Origin: Halioglobus sp.
Lineage (GTDB): Bacteria > Pseudomonadota > Gammaproteobacteria > Pseudomonadales > Halieaceae
DNA length: 47,792 nt
Direction of reading: 5' to 3'
NCBI GenBank assembly: GCA_002699145.1
Contig: PABK01000016.1
Span: 1 to 47,792, forward strand
The notes beneath the pieces were generated by a model. That model searched no databases and was not told the origin of the DNA. It worked only from the letters and a program-made list of their open reading frames with translations. The translations under genes and the position numbers were made by a program. The stretch's first letter is position 1. Every line of letters starts with the position of its first letter. Positions 15,784-24,322 of the stretch are shown here, piece by piece.

Positions 15784-17664
15784 CTAGGCAATGGCGAGCG
15801 CCTGGATTTCATCACAGGCCCGGCGTGACGCGCTGATGGTGCCGCGCAGCCAGCTGCCGCCGTCGGCCACCTGCAGTATTTCGCCGACACCGCCCGGGTG
15901 CTCTATTTCCAGTGTCCAGCGCATGTCGCTCTCCGCCTCAAGCTGCGGCAGCTCCATCGCCGCCAGCGCAGTATAGGCGCGCTGCGCGTCGTAGTCGAAG
16001 CTGCGTTGCTCGCTGCTGCGCGGGCCGCGTCGCGGACACAGGGCGCGATCCAGTTCGAGCACGCGCAGTGCTTCGTGCGGGTCCGCGCCGTGCTGTTCGT
16101 GGTGGCGGCGCACAATCCGGGCGATACTTTCGTACAGCGCTTCCGGGCGCGCCAGTGCCTCCAGGTAGATGCGGTCACGCCCCTCGTACACGGCCATGCG
16201 GTCCTCGATATCCAGTCCCGCCAGCGCCGGGCGCAACAGTGTCAGCACGGCGCGCAGCAGTTCGCGAAACAGCGGCGATACCGGCACCTGCCCGCGCATG
16301 GCCAGCAGGCGCGTGGTCAGCGGCAGGATATGCCCGTGCACCAGCAGGATGTGCGCGCTGATGAGGAAGTAGCCCTCTTCGCCCTCGTCGCGGCTGAAAC
16401 TGTGGCAACCGACCACGTACTCGCCCTTGGCCTTGCCGTAGCCCGCCACGGGAATGGCCTCGATGCGATATTCCTGCCGCCGCTGGTAGAACTCGGTGCC
16501 GGGCAGCAGGGTGTAGCCGAAGATATTGATATTGGGAAAGGACGACAGCAGCTGGTCCAGGTTGCGCTCGAAGTCGGCGAGGTTGTCGCCGGGCAGGCCC
16601 CAGATCAGCTCCGCGGCGATGGGCACGCCCTGCTCGGACATGCTCTTGGCGATGGGCTCGTACTCGTTGGAGCTCATATTCTGCCGGTTGCTCAGGCGCA
16701 GGGCTTCGGGGGTCAGGGTCTGCAGCGCCAGTTGGTAGTGCGGCAGCAACTGGTGGCGGTGCAGCAGCAGCGCGATTTCCTGTACCTGCCGCGAGTGCTT
16801 CTTCGACCAGGAGGTGGCGAAGGACACGGGCAGCCCGGTGCGCTGTTTCAGTTCGACCAGCAGCTGCGCCTTTTCCAGGTCCTGCTTCAGCGCGCCGAAA
16901 TTGGAATCCGCCAGCCAGATGTCCTTGATGCCGGCGGCGACGATTTTTTCCCAGTCGCTGCGTATGCGCCGCAGGGACCACTGGTACATGCGGCTGCCGA
17001 TGGCGCCGGTGCCCCACTCGCAGAACGCGCACTTGAACGGGCAGCCGCGGCTGGTCTCGTAGGCGATGGACTCGTACAGCGGCTCGCCATCGCTGTCGGT
17101 CAGTTGCAGTTCGTCCAGCGGCGAGGGGAATGTGTCCAGGTCCATGCAGCGGGCGCGCTCCGCCGTCCGGTACACCTGGCCGTCGCGCAGGAACGCCAGG
17201 CCGTCGATGGCGTGCCAGCCGTCGCGCCCGGGACAGTCGAGGAACTCCTGGAAGCTCACCTCGGCTTCGCCGAGAAAGATGACGTCGAAGGGTTCCTCGC
17301 CCAGGTAGTCCTGTGCCTGTTGCACGTGGGGACCGCCGGCGACCAGGGTCAGTTGCGGCAGCAGTTGCCGCAATTCCCGCGACAGCGCGAGAAATTCCGC
17401 CGCGTTCCAGGTGTAAAAACTGAAGCCGACCACCGGTTGCAGGCCCGCTTCCAGCGCCGCCCGCGCGCGCGGCAGTTGCTCCTCGCGCCAGCGCTGCAGC
17501 CAGGGCTCGATATCGGCGGCGCCCTGGAAGTGCTCCAGTTCGATCGCGGTCTGCGCGGAACTCGCGCCGTAACGCCTGAAATAGGCGCTCAGTGACGCGG
17601 TCGTGGTGGGGGGAGCCTGGAACGCTTCCGAGTCCATGCTCAATAGCCAAACGGGACGCTGCAA
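15784..17664 (-). CDS. B12-binding-type radical SAM protein (about 626 aa)
   Basis: The N-terminal half is a cobalamin-binding-like Rossmann domain (PVWLLSMDS, VVGFSFYTWNAAEF, LTLVAGGPHV). It is followed by a radical SAM domain with SRGCPFKCAFCEWG (Cys about 208, 212, 215), IWLADSNFGALKQD, ALQTLTPEALRLSNR and ELIWGLPGD. A C-terminal extension of about 200 residues is found in several uncharacterised B12-radical SAM enzymes. The DxHxxG cobalamin-ligand motif is not seen, so any cobalamin would bind base-off without a His ligand. Reaction and substrate are unknown. The start is uncertain: TTG 17664 (with GCGGAG upstream) keeps the first beta strand; TTG 17700 and ATG 17637 are alternatives. A zinc-ribbon gene follows in the operon. 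Confidence 0.85.
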   Translation of the reverse strand: MQRPVWLLSMDSEAFQAPPTTTASLSAYFRRYGASSAQTAIELEHFQGAADIEPWLQRWREEQLPRARAALEAGLQPVVGFSFYTWNAAEFLALSRELRQLLPQLTLVAGGPHVQQAQDYLGEEPFDVIFLGEAEVSFQEFLDCPGRDGWHAIDGLAFLRDGQVYRTAERARCMDLDTFPSPLDELQLTDSDGEPLYESIAYETSRGCPFKCAFCEWGTGAIGSRMYQWSLRRIRSDWEKIVAAGIKDIWLADSNFGALKQDLEKAQLLVELKQRTGLPVSFATSWSKKHSRQVQEIALLLHRHQLLPHYQLALQTLTPEALRLSNRQNMSSNEYEPIAKSMSEQGVPIAAELIWGLPGDNLADFERNLDQLLSSFPNINIFGYTLLPGTEFYQRRQEYRIEAIPVAGYGKAKGEYVVGCHSFSRDEGEEGYFLISAHILLVHGHILPLTTRLLAMRGQVPVSPLFRELLRAVLTLLRPALAGLDIEDRMAVYEGRDRIYLEALARPEALYESIARIVRRHHEQHGADPHEALRVLELDRALCPRRGPRSSEQRSFDYDAQRAYTALAAMELPQLEAESDMRWTLEIEHPGGVGEILQVADGGSWLRGTISASRRACDEIQALAIA

Positions 17665-17762
17665 GGGGGGCGGGCTCCGCTGCGAGTTTAAAGTTCGCAA
17701 TGTAGCCGATTGCCGGGTCTTTTCACAGACCCGCGCCGGGGAGGCTGTGCCGTGGCTGCGCC

Positions 17763-17987
17763 CTAGAAGTCGCCCAGCTCCAGGTCGTAGTCGCCGAGTT
17801 CATCGCGCAGGCGTTTTTCTTCCAGGCGCTGTTCGGCCAGGCGGCGCATCTTCACCAGGCGCTGCTTCTCCGAAGACACGGGCGTCAGGTCGTCCTGCAT
17901 CAGTTCGTCGGGCAGGTCGCCCAGAGTTGTCTCGAACAGGTCCTCCAGCGCTTCCGCCGCAGGGGGTTCCTGGTTTCGCTGTCCCAT
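17763..17987 (-). CDS. Small acidic hypothetical protein (74 aa)
   Basis: This small soluble protein is mostly helical: an acidic first half (AEALEDLFETTLGDLPDELM) and a charged helix in the second half (EKQRLVKMRRLAEQRLEEKR), ending LRDELGDYDLELGDF. The last part recalls the short PA3496-type proteins of gammaproteobacteria, but I cannot confirm this. The ATG at 17987 has an excellent site, GGGAGGTG, 5 nt upstream, so it is very likely translated. It lies upstream of the radical SAM gene on the same strand with a gap of about 100 nt. Function unknown. Confidence 0.75.
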   Translation of the reverse strand: MGQRNQEPPAAEALEDLFETTLGDLPDELMQDDLTPVSSEKQRLVKMRRLAEQRLEEKRLRDELGDYDLELGDF

Positions 17988-18372
17988 AAATCACCTCCCG
18001 ATGACTTATATACGAATTGTGCCGCACGTATACGCATCACGACGCGGCGTCTTTTTCAGGCGCCGTCAGGGGGGAGTTAAGCAAAAAACATTGTGCCGAA
18101 CAACGAAATAGTTTTGTCAGTTTTCCTCAAATAAGACAGGTAATTTGACCGGCGGCCCGCGCTCCCTTGCGGCGCGTCCCTGCGCCCTGGCCGACGTCCC
18201 TGTACGGGTCTTCACCTGCCGTTGTAGACCGGCACCGGGAGCGCGGGCCGCCGTAAAACAACAGCAGCAAAATTGGTGCCAGTAACACCGCGGCCCGGGA
18301 ACAGGCGGCTGTGACGCTGCCGACCATCGCGCTGTCGTGTCCGTTGCCTGTGCGGACGCGTCCGGTTGGCAC
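17988..18372. other. Intergenic region with structured element
   Basis: The 385 bases between the shikimate-kinase-like gene (3' end at 18373) and the small acidic gene (5' end at 17987) hold no convincing gene. A possible leftward promoter with a TATATA core at 18007-18012 lies just upstream of the small gene, and a GTATAC palindrome is near 18028-18033. The middle is AT-rich (18075-18148). The right half is dominated by the 17-bp inverted-repeat element at 18150-18253. An open frame at 18127-18372 (minus) looks like a by-product of that element. Confidence 0.6.
18150..18253. repeat. 104-bp element with perfect 17-bp terminal inverted repeat
   Basis: Bases 18150-18166 (cggcggcccgcgctccc) are the exact reverse complement of 18237-18253. 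Between them are two smaller hairpins: GGCGC 18171-18175 with GCGCC 18182-18186, and GGTCT with AGACC between about 18207 and 18230. The whole could fold into a branched, cloverleaf-like RNA or be a miniature transposon or REP-like DNA element. No T-run follows either arm, so it is not an ordinary terminator. Confidence 0.8.
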
Positions 18373-18921
18373 TTACGGACAGGTCTGGCCCAGGCGTCGT
18401 TGAATGCGCAGCGCGATGTCCTCCGGCGTGTCCCGGCCCGCGTCGAGGGTCAGGGTGGCGTGGCGGCGGTACAGCGCGGTGCGCTCCGCGAACATGTCGG
18501 CGAAGGATTGTGCGGGGTCGCCGGCGATGCCCCGCGGCGGTGCGCGCCGGATGCGCTCGCGCAACAGCTCGGGCTGGACCTCGATATACACCAGCGGCCC
18601 CGCCGCGGCGAGCCGCTGCATGGCCGCCGCGCTGTACACCGCGCTGCCGCCAGTGGCCAGCACCGCGTCGTCCAGGGCGAGTTCCAGCAACACCTGTTCC
18701 TCCACCCGCCGCAGGTAGTGATAGTCACTGCGCTCGATGATCTGCTGCAGGGTCGCGCCCTCGCGCCGCTGGATATCCAGGTCGCTGTCGATGAAACGCA
18801 GGCCCGTGAGTTTAGCCAGCAATACGCCCACACTGCTCTTGCCGCAGCCGGGCATGCCGATCAGGCTGATGGTGCAGTGCTTGTCTGGCAAGGTATCGCT
18901 CCCGGGTAACCCGTCGGTCAT
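18373..18921 (-). CDS. Shikimate-kinase-like protein (182 aa)
   Basis: This is a P-loop kinase of the AroK/AroL/GntK type and of the usual length. It shows Walker [10 protein letters not shown], the substrate Asp in [13 protein letters not shown], an Arg-containing LRRVEE helix, the shikimate-binding Gly motif altered to ATGGSAV (usually ATGGGAV), a lid ([10 protein letters not shown]) and a closing [10 protein letters not shown]. It could be a shikimate kinase or a paralogue with another small hydroxylated substrate; the Gly-to-Ser change in the binding loop makes the latter possible. I chose ATG 18921 over the upstream in-frame start at 19002 because the extra residues look random. It is divergent from gcvT with 101 bp between. 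Confidence 0.8.
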   Translation of the reverse strand: MTDGLPGSDTLPDKHCTISLIGMPGCGKSSVGVLLAKLTGLRFIDSDLDIQRREGATLQQIIERSDYHYLRRVEEQVLLELALDDAVLATGGSAVYSAAAMQRLAAAGPLVYIEVQPELLRERIRRAPPRGIAGDPAQSFADMFAERTALYRRHATLTLDAGRDTPEDIALRIQRRLGQTCP

Positions 18922-19022
18922 TATCGCCGCTGGGCCGGCGCGGGCAAGCCGCCCGTCCTTGCGCGATTCGGCCGCTGTGGTTAGAGTGGCGGGCTTTTCC
19001 ACACGGCCAATAAGGAAAGCGC

Positions 19023-20132
19023 ATGAGCCTCCTGCACACTCCCCTGGATTCCCTGCATCGCGAACTGGGCGCGCGCATGGTGCCCTTCGCCGGGTACGAC
19101 ATGCCGGTGCAGTACGCCGACGGCATCATCAAGGAGCACCTTCACACCCGTTCCCGCGCGGGCCTGTTCGATGTCTCCCACATGGGCCAGGTGGTGATCG
19201 AGGGCGAGGGCAGTGCGGCGCTGCTGGAGTCGCTGGTGCCGGTGGATATCCAGGGGCTGGACGACAACTGCCAGACCTACGCGCTGCTCACCAACGACAG
19301 CGGCGGCGTGCTCGACGACCTGATCATCACGCGCTGGGGACAGGACAGGTTTTTCCTGGTGGTGAACGCGGCCTGCAAGGAGCAGGACATCGCGCACCTG
19401 CGCGCGCACCTGGCGGGGCAGACCCTCACGGTACTGGAGGAACAGGCGCTGCTGGCGCTGCAGGGCCCGGCCGCGCGCGAGGTCATGGCGCAGCTGTGCG
19501 CGCCGGCGGCCGGGCTCACCTTCATGCACGGTATGTCGGTGGAGATCGGCGGCGTGGCGGCCTACGTGACCAGTTCCGGTTACACCGGCGAGGACGGTTT
19601 CGAGATTTCCCTGCCGGCGCACGCGGCCGAGGACCTGGCGCGCCGCCTGCTGTCCTTCGACGCGGTGGCGCCGATCGGCCTGGGCGCGCGCGATTCGCTG
19701 CGCCTGGAGGCCGGCCTGTGCCTGTACGGCCACGAGCTGAGCCCGGATATCGACCCGGTGCAGGCGGGCCTGGTGTGGTCCATCAGCAAGGTGCGCCGCG
19801 CCGACGGCGCACGCGCCGGAGGCTTTCCCGGCGCCGACGTGATCTTTGGGCTGATGGAGCGCGGCAGCGCGCTGCGCCGCGTCGGCCTCAGGGGCGATGG
19901 CAAGCGGCCCATGCGCGAGGGGCAGCCGGTGCTGGACGGCGCGGGCCGCGAGGTGGGCAGTGTGTGTTCGGCCGGTTACGGCGCCACGGTCGGCGGTCCG
20001 ATCGCCATGGCCTTCGTCGAGCGCGACAGCGCCCAGCCGGGTACCTCCCTGAACGTGTCCGTGCGCGACAAGCTCGTGCCGGCCACGGTCACCGCGCTGC
20101 CGTTTACTCCGCGTTCCTATTACCGGGGTTGA
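19023..20132 (+). CDS. gcvT: Glycine cleavage system aminomethyltransferase (T protein, 369 aa)
   Basis: GcvT moves the aminomethyl carbon from lipoyl-H protein to tetrahydrofolate, releasing ammonia. The sequence is full length and shows [20 protein letters not shown] and [11 protein letters not shown] at the N-terminus, the folate-binding region with the catalytic-type Asp, [33 protein letters not shown] and the C-terminal barrel. An AAGGAAAG-type site precedes the ATG. The gene stands alone: gcvH and gcvP are not in the window and no glycine riboswitch is evident in the 101-bp leader. Its 3' end overlaps the convergent BatD gene by 29 nt. Confidence 0.95.
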   Translation: MSLLHTPLDSLHRELGARMVPFAGYDMPVQYADGIIKEHLHTRSRAGLFDVSHMGQVVIEGEGSAALLESLVPVDIQGLDDNCQTYALLTNDSGGVLDDLIITRWGQDRFFLVVNAACKEQDIAHLRAHLAGQTLTVLEEQALLALQGPAAREVMAQLCAPAAGLTFMHGMSVEIGGVAAYVTSSGYTGEDGFEISLPAHAAEDLARRLLSFDAVAPIGLGARDSLRLEAGLCLYGHELSPDIDPVQAGLVWSISKVRRADGARAGGFPGADVIFGLMERGSALRRVGLRGDGKRPMREGQPVLDGAGREVGSVCSAGYGATVGGPIAMAFVERDSAQPGTSLNVSVRDKLVPATVTALPFTPRSYYRG

Positions 20133-21162
20133 GTCGCGGCGGCAGCGCCGGGCGGCGCAGCGCCGCCAGCCAGTGGGCCGCAGCGCGCGTGGCGGCGAGC
20201 ATGCGCGACAGGGGCAGGTAGCGCGTGGCCAGGCGCAGCACTAAGGCCACGACGAGCGCAGCGGCCAGCGCGGTGATCGCGGCGCGGCCGTCGACGCGCG
20301 GCGTCGCGTGTGCCCCGGTGCGCGCGGCGACAGCGCCGACGCTGAAGCGTATCGCCGGCAGTTCCACTTCCCTGAGCGTCGCATCGCGCGTGTCCCACCA
20401 GGCAAAGCGCAGCGCCGGCAACTCGTAGTCACCCGGCGCCTGCATGACGTAACTGATGCTGCGGCTGCGCGCGGCGCGCATCTGCCCGCGGTTGTTGCTG
20501 TCTTCCAGCACCGGCGGCGCCGGGTACGCGGCCAGCCCTTCGATATCGCGCGCCGCCACCGTCGGCAGCATCATCGCCATGACGTCCGCGGCCTCGAATT
20601 CGATCCGGCGCTCGAAGGCGTCCCCGACCTGCAGGCCCTCCAGGTCCCGGTCGAAGCGCTGGGTGACGCTGAACGCCGGCGCCGCCACCCAGCTCTCCAG
20701 CGGTTCCAGTGCCGCCGGCAGTGTCGCCTGCAGGTTCGCCGGCGGGCTGAACAACTCCCCGGCCACGTCGCCCGCCCCACCGCCGTTGACCTGCAGACGC
20801 AGGCGCAGCGGCGGGATGGTGAAGCGCCCGGGGCGCTGCGGGTAGACGTCGATGGCCCAGCGCTGAACGACCCAGGTCTGGCCGTTCCGGGTAGCGCTGG
20901 CATTGCTGGCGAACTGCTCGGTCTGCAACAGCACCAGGCCGGGCACCTCCGGCAGGGCGATACGTGTGCCGCCGGTAAACCAGGTGTCGACGGAAATTTC
21001 CAGGATCAGCCGCGCGCGCTGTCCCGGCACCAGGGGGTCGCTGGCCTGGATCTCGCTGCGCACCTCCAGGTGCCCCTGCTGTTGCAGCTCGCGCAGCGTG
21101 GTGGCCGCCGCCGCGGGGCAAAGCAGCGCGAGCAGGCACAGGGCCAGCGCCAGCCGCCTCAC
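20104..21162 (-). CDS. batD: BatD family protein (352 aa)
   Basis: This is a BatD-like oxygen-tolerance-type protein. It has a signal peptide (LALALCLLALLCPAAAA), an extended beta-rich periplasmic region with typical wording (DPLVPGQRARLILEISVDTW, RFTIPPLRL, VGDAFERRIEFEAADV) and one C-terminal TM (about residues 284-307, ITALAAALVVALVLRLA) followed by a short basic cytoplasmic tail. It is the last gene of the moxR-bat operon. It starts with GTG at 21162, overlapping the stop of the VWA-TPR gene by 4 nt. The protein probably forms a membrane complex with the two VWA proteins. Its 3' end runs into convergent gcvT. Confidence 0.85.
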   Translation of the reverse strand: MRRLALALCLLALLCPAAAATTLRELQQQGHLEVRSEIQASDPLVPGQRARLILEISVDTWFTGGTRIALPEVPGLVLLQTEQFASNASATRNGQTWVVQRWAIDVYPQRPGRFTIPPLRLRLQVNGGGAGDVAGELFSPPANLQATLPAALEPLESWVAAPAFSVTQRFDRDLEGLQVGDAFERRIEFEAADVMAMMLPTVAARDIEGLAAYPAPPVLEDSNNRGQMRAARSRSISYVMQAPGDYELPALRFAWWDTRDATLREVELPAIRFSVGAVAARTGAHATPRVDGRAAITALAAALVVALVLRLATRYLPLSRMLAATRAAAHWLAALRRPALPPRLNPGNRNAE

Positions 21163-22832
21163 GGCGCGCCCCCTTCGTCATCGCGCTGTAGCTGCATGCC
21201 GAACTTGATGGCGAGAAAATTCGAGGGATCCTGCTGCACCCCGCGCAGCCACATCTCGGCGGTGGCCGGGTCCTGCAGGATGTCCTCGGCGCGCAGCTGT
21301 TGCAGCTCGGCCTTCTCCCAGCTCAGCTCGTCGGCGCCCTGGGCGGGAACGGCCTCGTCGCCGCCCGCTTCCCGGTCCTCGCCGCTCACGCCCTGTTCCT
21401 GTTGCTGGCTCGCGCTGAGCCGGTTTATATCGTCGATGATGGCCTGGACGATGGCGCGGTTGCCCGCGGCGCCGGGATAGTCGGGGTTTTGCGCCAGCAG
21501 GCGGTCGTAGCGGCGCACGGCGCGCACGTAGTCGCGCGCCTGGGCGCGGGCGTTGGCCTCGTTGAACAGCGCGTCGTCACTGTCCACGCGCGAGAAGTAC
21601 TCGGCCGCGAGCATGAACTCCTCGGCGTAGTAATAGGCCATGCCCTGCCACAGCGGGTCGTCGAAATGCGCGGCGGCGGCGTGGTACTTCCCCAGTTGCA
21701 TGAGCAGGCGCCCCTGCTGGTCGCCGCTCAGCCACAGGTCCGCAAACCACTGCAGGGCGCGCTGGTCAGCCGCTGGGAGAGTGGCCGGCTGAGGTGTGGC
21801 CGGTTGAGGTGCGGCCGGCTGAGGCGCGGCGTGCGCCGGGGCAGGGGCGAGAGGCAGGGACAGCGGCAATACCAGGCAGCACCAGGTCAGGGTCCAGCCG
21901 CGGCGGAACCACAGCAGGAACAGCGCCAGCGCCGGGAAGATCAGCGGGTAGCCGCTGTCCAGCCAGGGCAGGGCGGCGTCCTCGACGATAATGTAGTGGC
22001 TGTCGACACGGCGCTCCACGCGGCGCATGTCGCTCTCGTCCACGCTCAGCTCGATGTAGTGGCCGCCGGCCGAGTCGGCCAGCTTTTCCAGCGCCGCGCG
22101 TTCCAGCGGCGCCTGGCCCGCGGCGACCTGCTCGCTGCCCACCCCCACCACGACCAGCTGGTGCTGGCGCGCGCCGAACCAGTCGGCGAAGGCCGCGGCG
22201 CTGGCGCCGCCGCTGCCGTCGCTGAACAGCACCACGGTTGCCGGGGCGCTGCTCTGGCGCAGGATGGCGTCGACCCGCGCCAGGGCGTACTCGGGGAACT
22301 TGCCGCTGCGCGGCATGATCTGTGGCGTGATCGCCGCCAGGTACTGGTTGAGAATATCGCGGTCCGCGGTCAGCGGCAGTACGGTGTGCGCGCTGCCGGC
22401 GTAGACCACCAGGGCGGCCTTGCGCTGCGGGTTCAGGGCGAGCAGGTCCGCGACCTTCTGTTTCGCCCGCGCCAGCCGGCTCGGTTGCACGTCGCGCTGC
22501 TGCATGGACGCGGAGGCGTCCAGCAGGATCACCATGGCCGCCTCGTCCTCGTGCAGCGGCGAGGGCTGTTGCCGCCAGGACGGTCCCATCAGCATCAGCA
22601 GCAGTATTAGCATCAACACCGTGCTCACCGTGGACGGGTTGAACCAGCGCGAGTCGAAACGCTGCAGGCGCAGGTGCTCGAGCAGGTGCGGCGCTATGAT
22701 GCCGCCGAACATGTCGCGCCTGGCCTGCTGTCGGCGCCGCACCACGCCCACGGCGATCCACGGCAGCAGCAACAGCGCCCAGGCCGGGCGCAGGAAGTGG
22801 AAATGCTCCAGGGCGGCCAGCTCAGGCGGCAT
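21159..22832 (-). CDS. batB: VWA domain protein with TPR region (BatB/BatC-like fusion, 557 aa)
   Basis: This protein has two N-terminal TM segments (about 15-31 and 69-84), a von Willebrand A domain in the periplasm with MIDAS DASAS (105-109) and a LFSDGSGG strand, a third TM near residue 290-310, then a proline/alanine spacer (repeated PQPAT) and a tetratricopeptide-like region (QLGKYHAAAAHFDDPLWQ; EFMLAAEYFSRVDSDD; DYVRAVRRYDRLLAQNPDY). It ends in the conserved MWLRGVQQDPSNFLAIKF. In other bacteria BatB and BatC are separate; here they are one chain, as in many gammaproteobacteria. ATG 22832 overlaps the previous gene by 11 nt, indicating coupling. Confidence 0.9.
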   Translation of the reverse strand: MPPELAALEHFHFLRPAWALLLLPWIAVGVVRRRQQARRDMFGGIIAPHLLEHLRLQRFDSRWFNPSTVSTVLMLILLLMLMGPSWRQQPSPLHEDEAAMVILLDASASMQQRDVQPSRLARAKQKVADLLALNPQRKAALVVYAGSAHTVLPLTADRDILNQYLAAITPQIMPRSGKFPEYALARVDAILRQSSAPATVVLFSDGSGGASAAAFADWFGARQHQLVVVGVGSEQVAAGQAPLERAALEKLADSAGGHYIELSVDESDMRRVERRVDSHYIIVEDAALPWLDSGYPLIFPALALFLLWFRRGWTLTWCCLVLPLSLPLAPAPAHAAPQPAAPQPATPQPATLPAADQRALQWFADLWLSGDQQGRLLMQLGKYHAAAAHFDDPLWQGMAYYYAEEFMLAAEYFSRVDSDDALFNEANARAQARDYVRAVRRYDRLLAQNPDYPGAAGNRAIVQAIIDDINRLSASQQQEQGVSGEDREAGGDEAVPAQGADELSWEKAELQQLRAEDILQDPATAEMWLRGVQQDPSNFLAIKFGMQLQRDDEGGAP

Positions 22833-23823
22833 CGGCGGCCTCCTGGCGCGCCAGCGCGCGCCACGTGCGCCAGGTCGCCAGCGAGTGGTACAGGGTGTAC
22901 AGCAGGACCGCGACACCCACCGGCAGCCAGTGCAATGGCTGGCGCGGGCGGTAGCTCACGGTCTCGTACAGTTGCGGTTCCAGCTCGTCGATGGCCTGGT
23001 AGGCGCGCTGCAACTGTCGCTGGTCCAGCGCCTGGTAATGTTGCCCGCCGGTGACGCGCGAGACACGCTCGATGGTCTCCAGGTCCAGGGCTTCCTCGCC
23101 GACGGACGTGGGATCGCCGATGGCAATGGTGTAGATGCGGATGTCGTGCGCCGCGGCCACCCTGGCGGCGTCTACCGGCGGTACGCGGCTGCCGGTGTCG
23201 TTGCCGTCGGTGAGCATGATCAGCACGCGGTTGTCCGAGTCGCTCTCGCGGAACAGCTTGATGGCCAGGCCGATGGCGTCGCCGAACACCGTGCTCTGCC
23301 CGGCCATGCCGATCTCGGTCTCCTCCAGCAGTTGTGTCCACACCGCGTGGTCGTCGCTGAACGGCGTCTGCAGGTAGGCGGCGTCGCCGAACACGATCAA
23401 TCCCAGGCGGTCGGATTCGCGCTGCCGCGCCAGCTCCCGCAGCACCTGCTTGACCGCCTGCAGGCGATCGAGCAGCTCACCGCCCGGCAGGGAGAAGTCG
23501 CGCGCCTGCATGGAGCCGGACAGGTCCACCGCGACCATCAGGTCGCGCCCGGATTTTTCCTGCTCCACCGCGGCGCCCAGCCACCGGGGTTGCGCGGCGG
23601 CCAGCACCAGGCACAGCCACATGAAGCCGACCAGGAAGCGCTGTGCGCGATCGCGCTGCAGGATCATGGCGCCGCTCTGCGGGCGCTCCTCGGACAGTTC
23701 CACCAGTTTGTCGAAGAACGGCACCTTGACCGAGTCGCGGCTCTCCCGGTAGGGCGGCAGCAGGCGCATCAGCAGCGGCAGGGCCAGCAACAGCAGCGCC
23801 CAGGGCTGTCCCAGCTCAAGCAT
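22822..23823 (-). CDS. batA: VWA domain membrane protein (BatA-like, 333 aa)
   Basis: BatA-type architecture: an N-terminal TM (about 8-20), a conserved cytoplasmic stretch containing VKVPFFDKL, a second TM (60-77), a VWA domain with a full MIDAS (DLSGS 100-104, a Thr/Ser loop, LTDGND) and a C-terminal TM (about 305-322). It binds a divalent metal through the VWA site and is thought to interact with BatB. ATG 23823 overlaps the DUF4381 gene by 8 nt. The open frame extends further upstream, but those residues show no family likeness. Confidence 0.9.
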   Translation of the reverse strand: MLELGQPWALLLLALPLLMRLLPPYRESRDSVKVPFFDKLVELSEERPQSGAMILQRDRAQRFLVGFMWLCLVLAAAQPRWLGAAVEQEKSGRDLMVAVDLSGSMQARDFSLPGGELLDRLQAVKQVLRELARQRESDRLGLIVFGDAAYLQTPFSDDHAVWTQLLEETEIGMAGQSTVFGDAIGLAIKLFRESDSDNRVLIMLTDGNDTGSRVPPVDAARVAAAHDIRIYTIAIGDPTSVGEEALDLETIERVSRVTGGQHYQALDQRQLQRAYQAIDELEPQLYETVSYRPRQPLHWLPVGVAVLLYTLYHSLATWRTWRALARQEAADAA

Positions 23824-24322
23824 CCGCCGGTGCCTCGTGTTGCGCCACCCAGTCGAGGCTGGCCTGCAGCAGCGCGCCGGCCTGTTCCCGCTCCGGCACC
23901 GCGCGCAGGTACACACCGCTGGACAGCAACTCGCACTGCGCGGCGGAGAAGGGCGCCTGCGGACAGCATGCGTTGAGAAAGCGCACCCAGTCGCGCCCGC
24001 ACAGGCGCGCCACCTGTTCGCGGGAATAGCCGGCCAGGGCGGTCAGCTTGAGCAGCCGGTTCAGCTCCGCCAGCCAGCGTTCGTCGGGCTCGGCGCCCAG
24101 CGCGCGCAGCCTGGCGCGGGCCTCGCGGCGGTAGCGGTCGCGGTACCAGCGGCGCAGGCGGCGCCAGCCCAGGCGCAGCAGTAACAGGCCCAGGGCCACG
24201 CCCAGCCAGGCCCAGCCGGCGGTCTGCGGCAACCAGCTCACCGCCGCCGGTGCGGTGACCTCGACGAAGGCCTCGCCCAGTACGTAGTTGCCGAAGATCT
24301 CCGGCAGTTCTGGCGCGCTCAC
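23816..24322 (-). CDS. DUF4381 domain protein (168 aa)
   Basis: This is a DUF4381 protein, the small single-TM member of moxR-type operons in proteobacteria. It has a short periplasmic N-terminus (ELPEIFGNYVLGEAFVEV), one TM (about 34-50), a basic juxtamembrane region (WRRLRRWYRDRYRREARARL) and a helical cytoplasmic domain (WLAELNRLLKLTALAGY, then VRFLNACC). The GTG at 24322 overlaps the DUF58 stop codon in a GTGA arrangement. The role is unknown beyond operon membership. Confidence 0.85.
   Translation of the reverse strand: MSAPELPEIFGNYVLGEAFVEVTAPAAVSWLPQTAGWAWLGVALGLLLLRLGWRRLRRWYRDRYRREARARLRALGAEPDERWLAELNRLLKLTALAGYSREQVARLCGRDWVRFLNACCPQAPFSAAQCELLSSGVYLRAVPEREQAGALLQASLDWVAQHEAPADA

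Noticed and set aside
18127-18372. 81-residue open frame on the minus strand in the intergenic region
   Set aside because: It runs through both arms of the inverted-repeat element, has no ribosome binding site and its composition is not protein-like apart from a chance hydrophobic patch.
18922-19022. Glycine riboswitch upstream of gcvT
   Set aside because: The leader is only 101 bp and no conserved glycine-aptamer core or tandem arrangement is visible.
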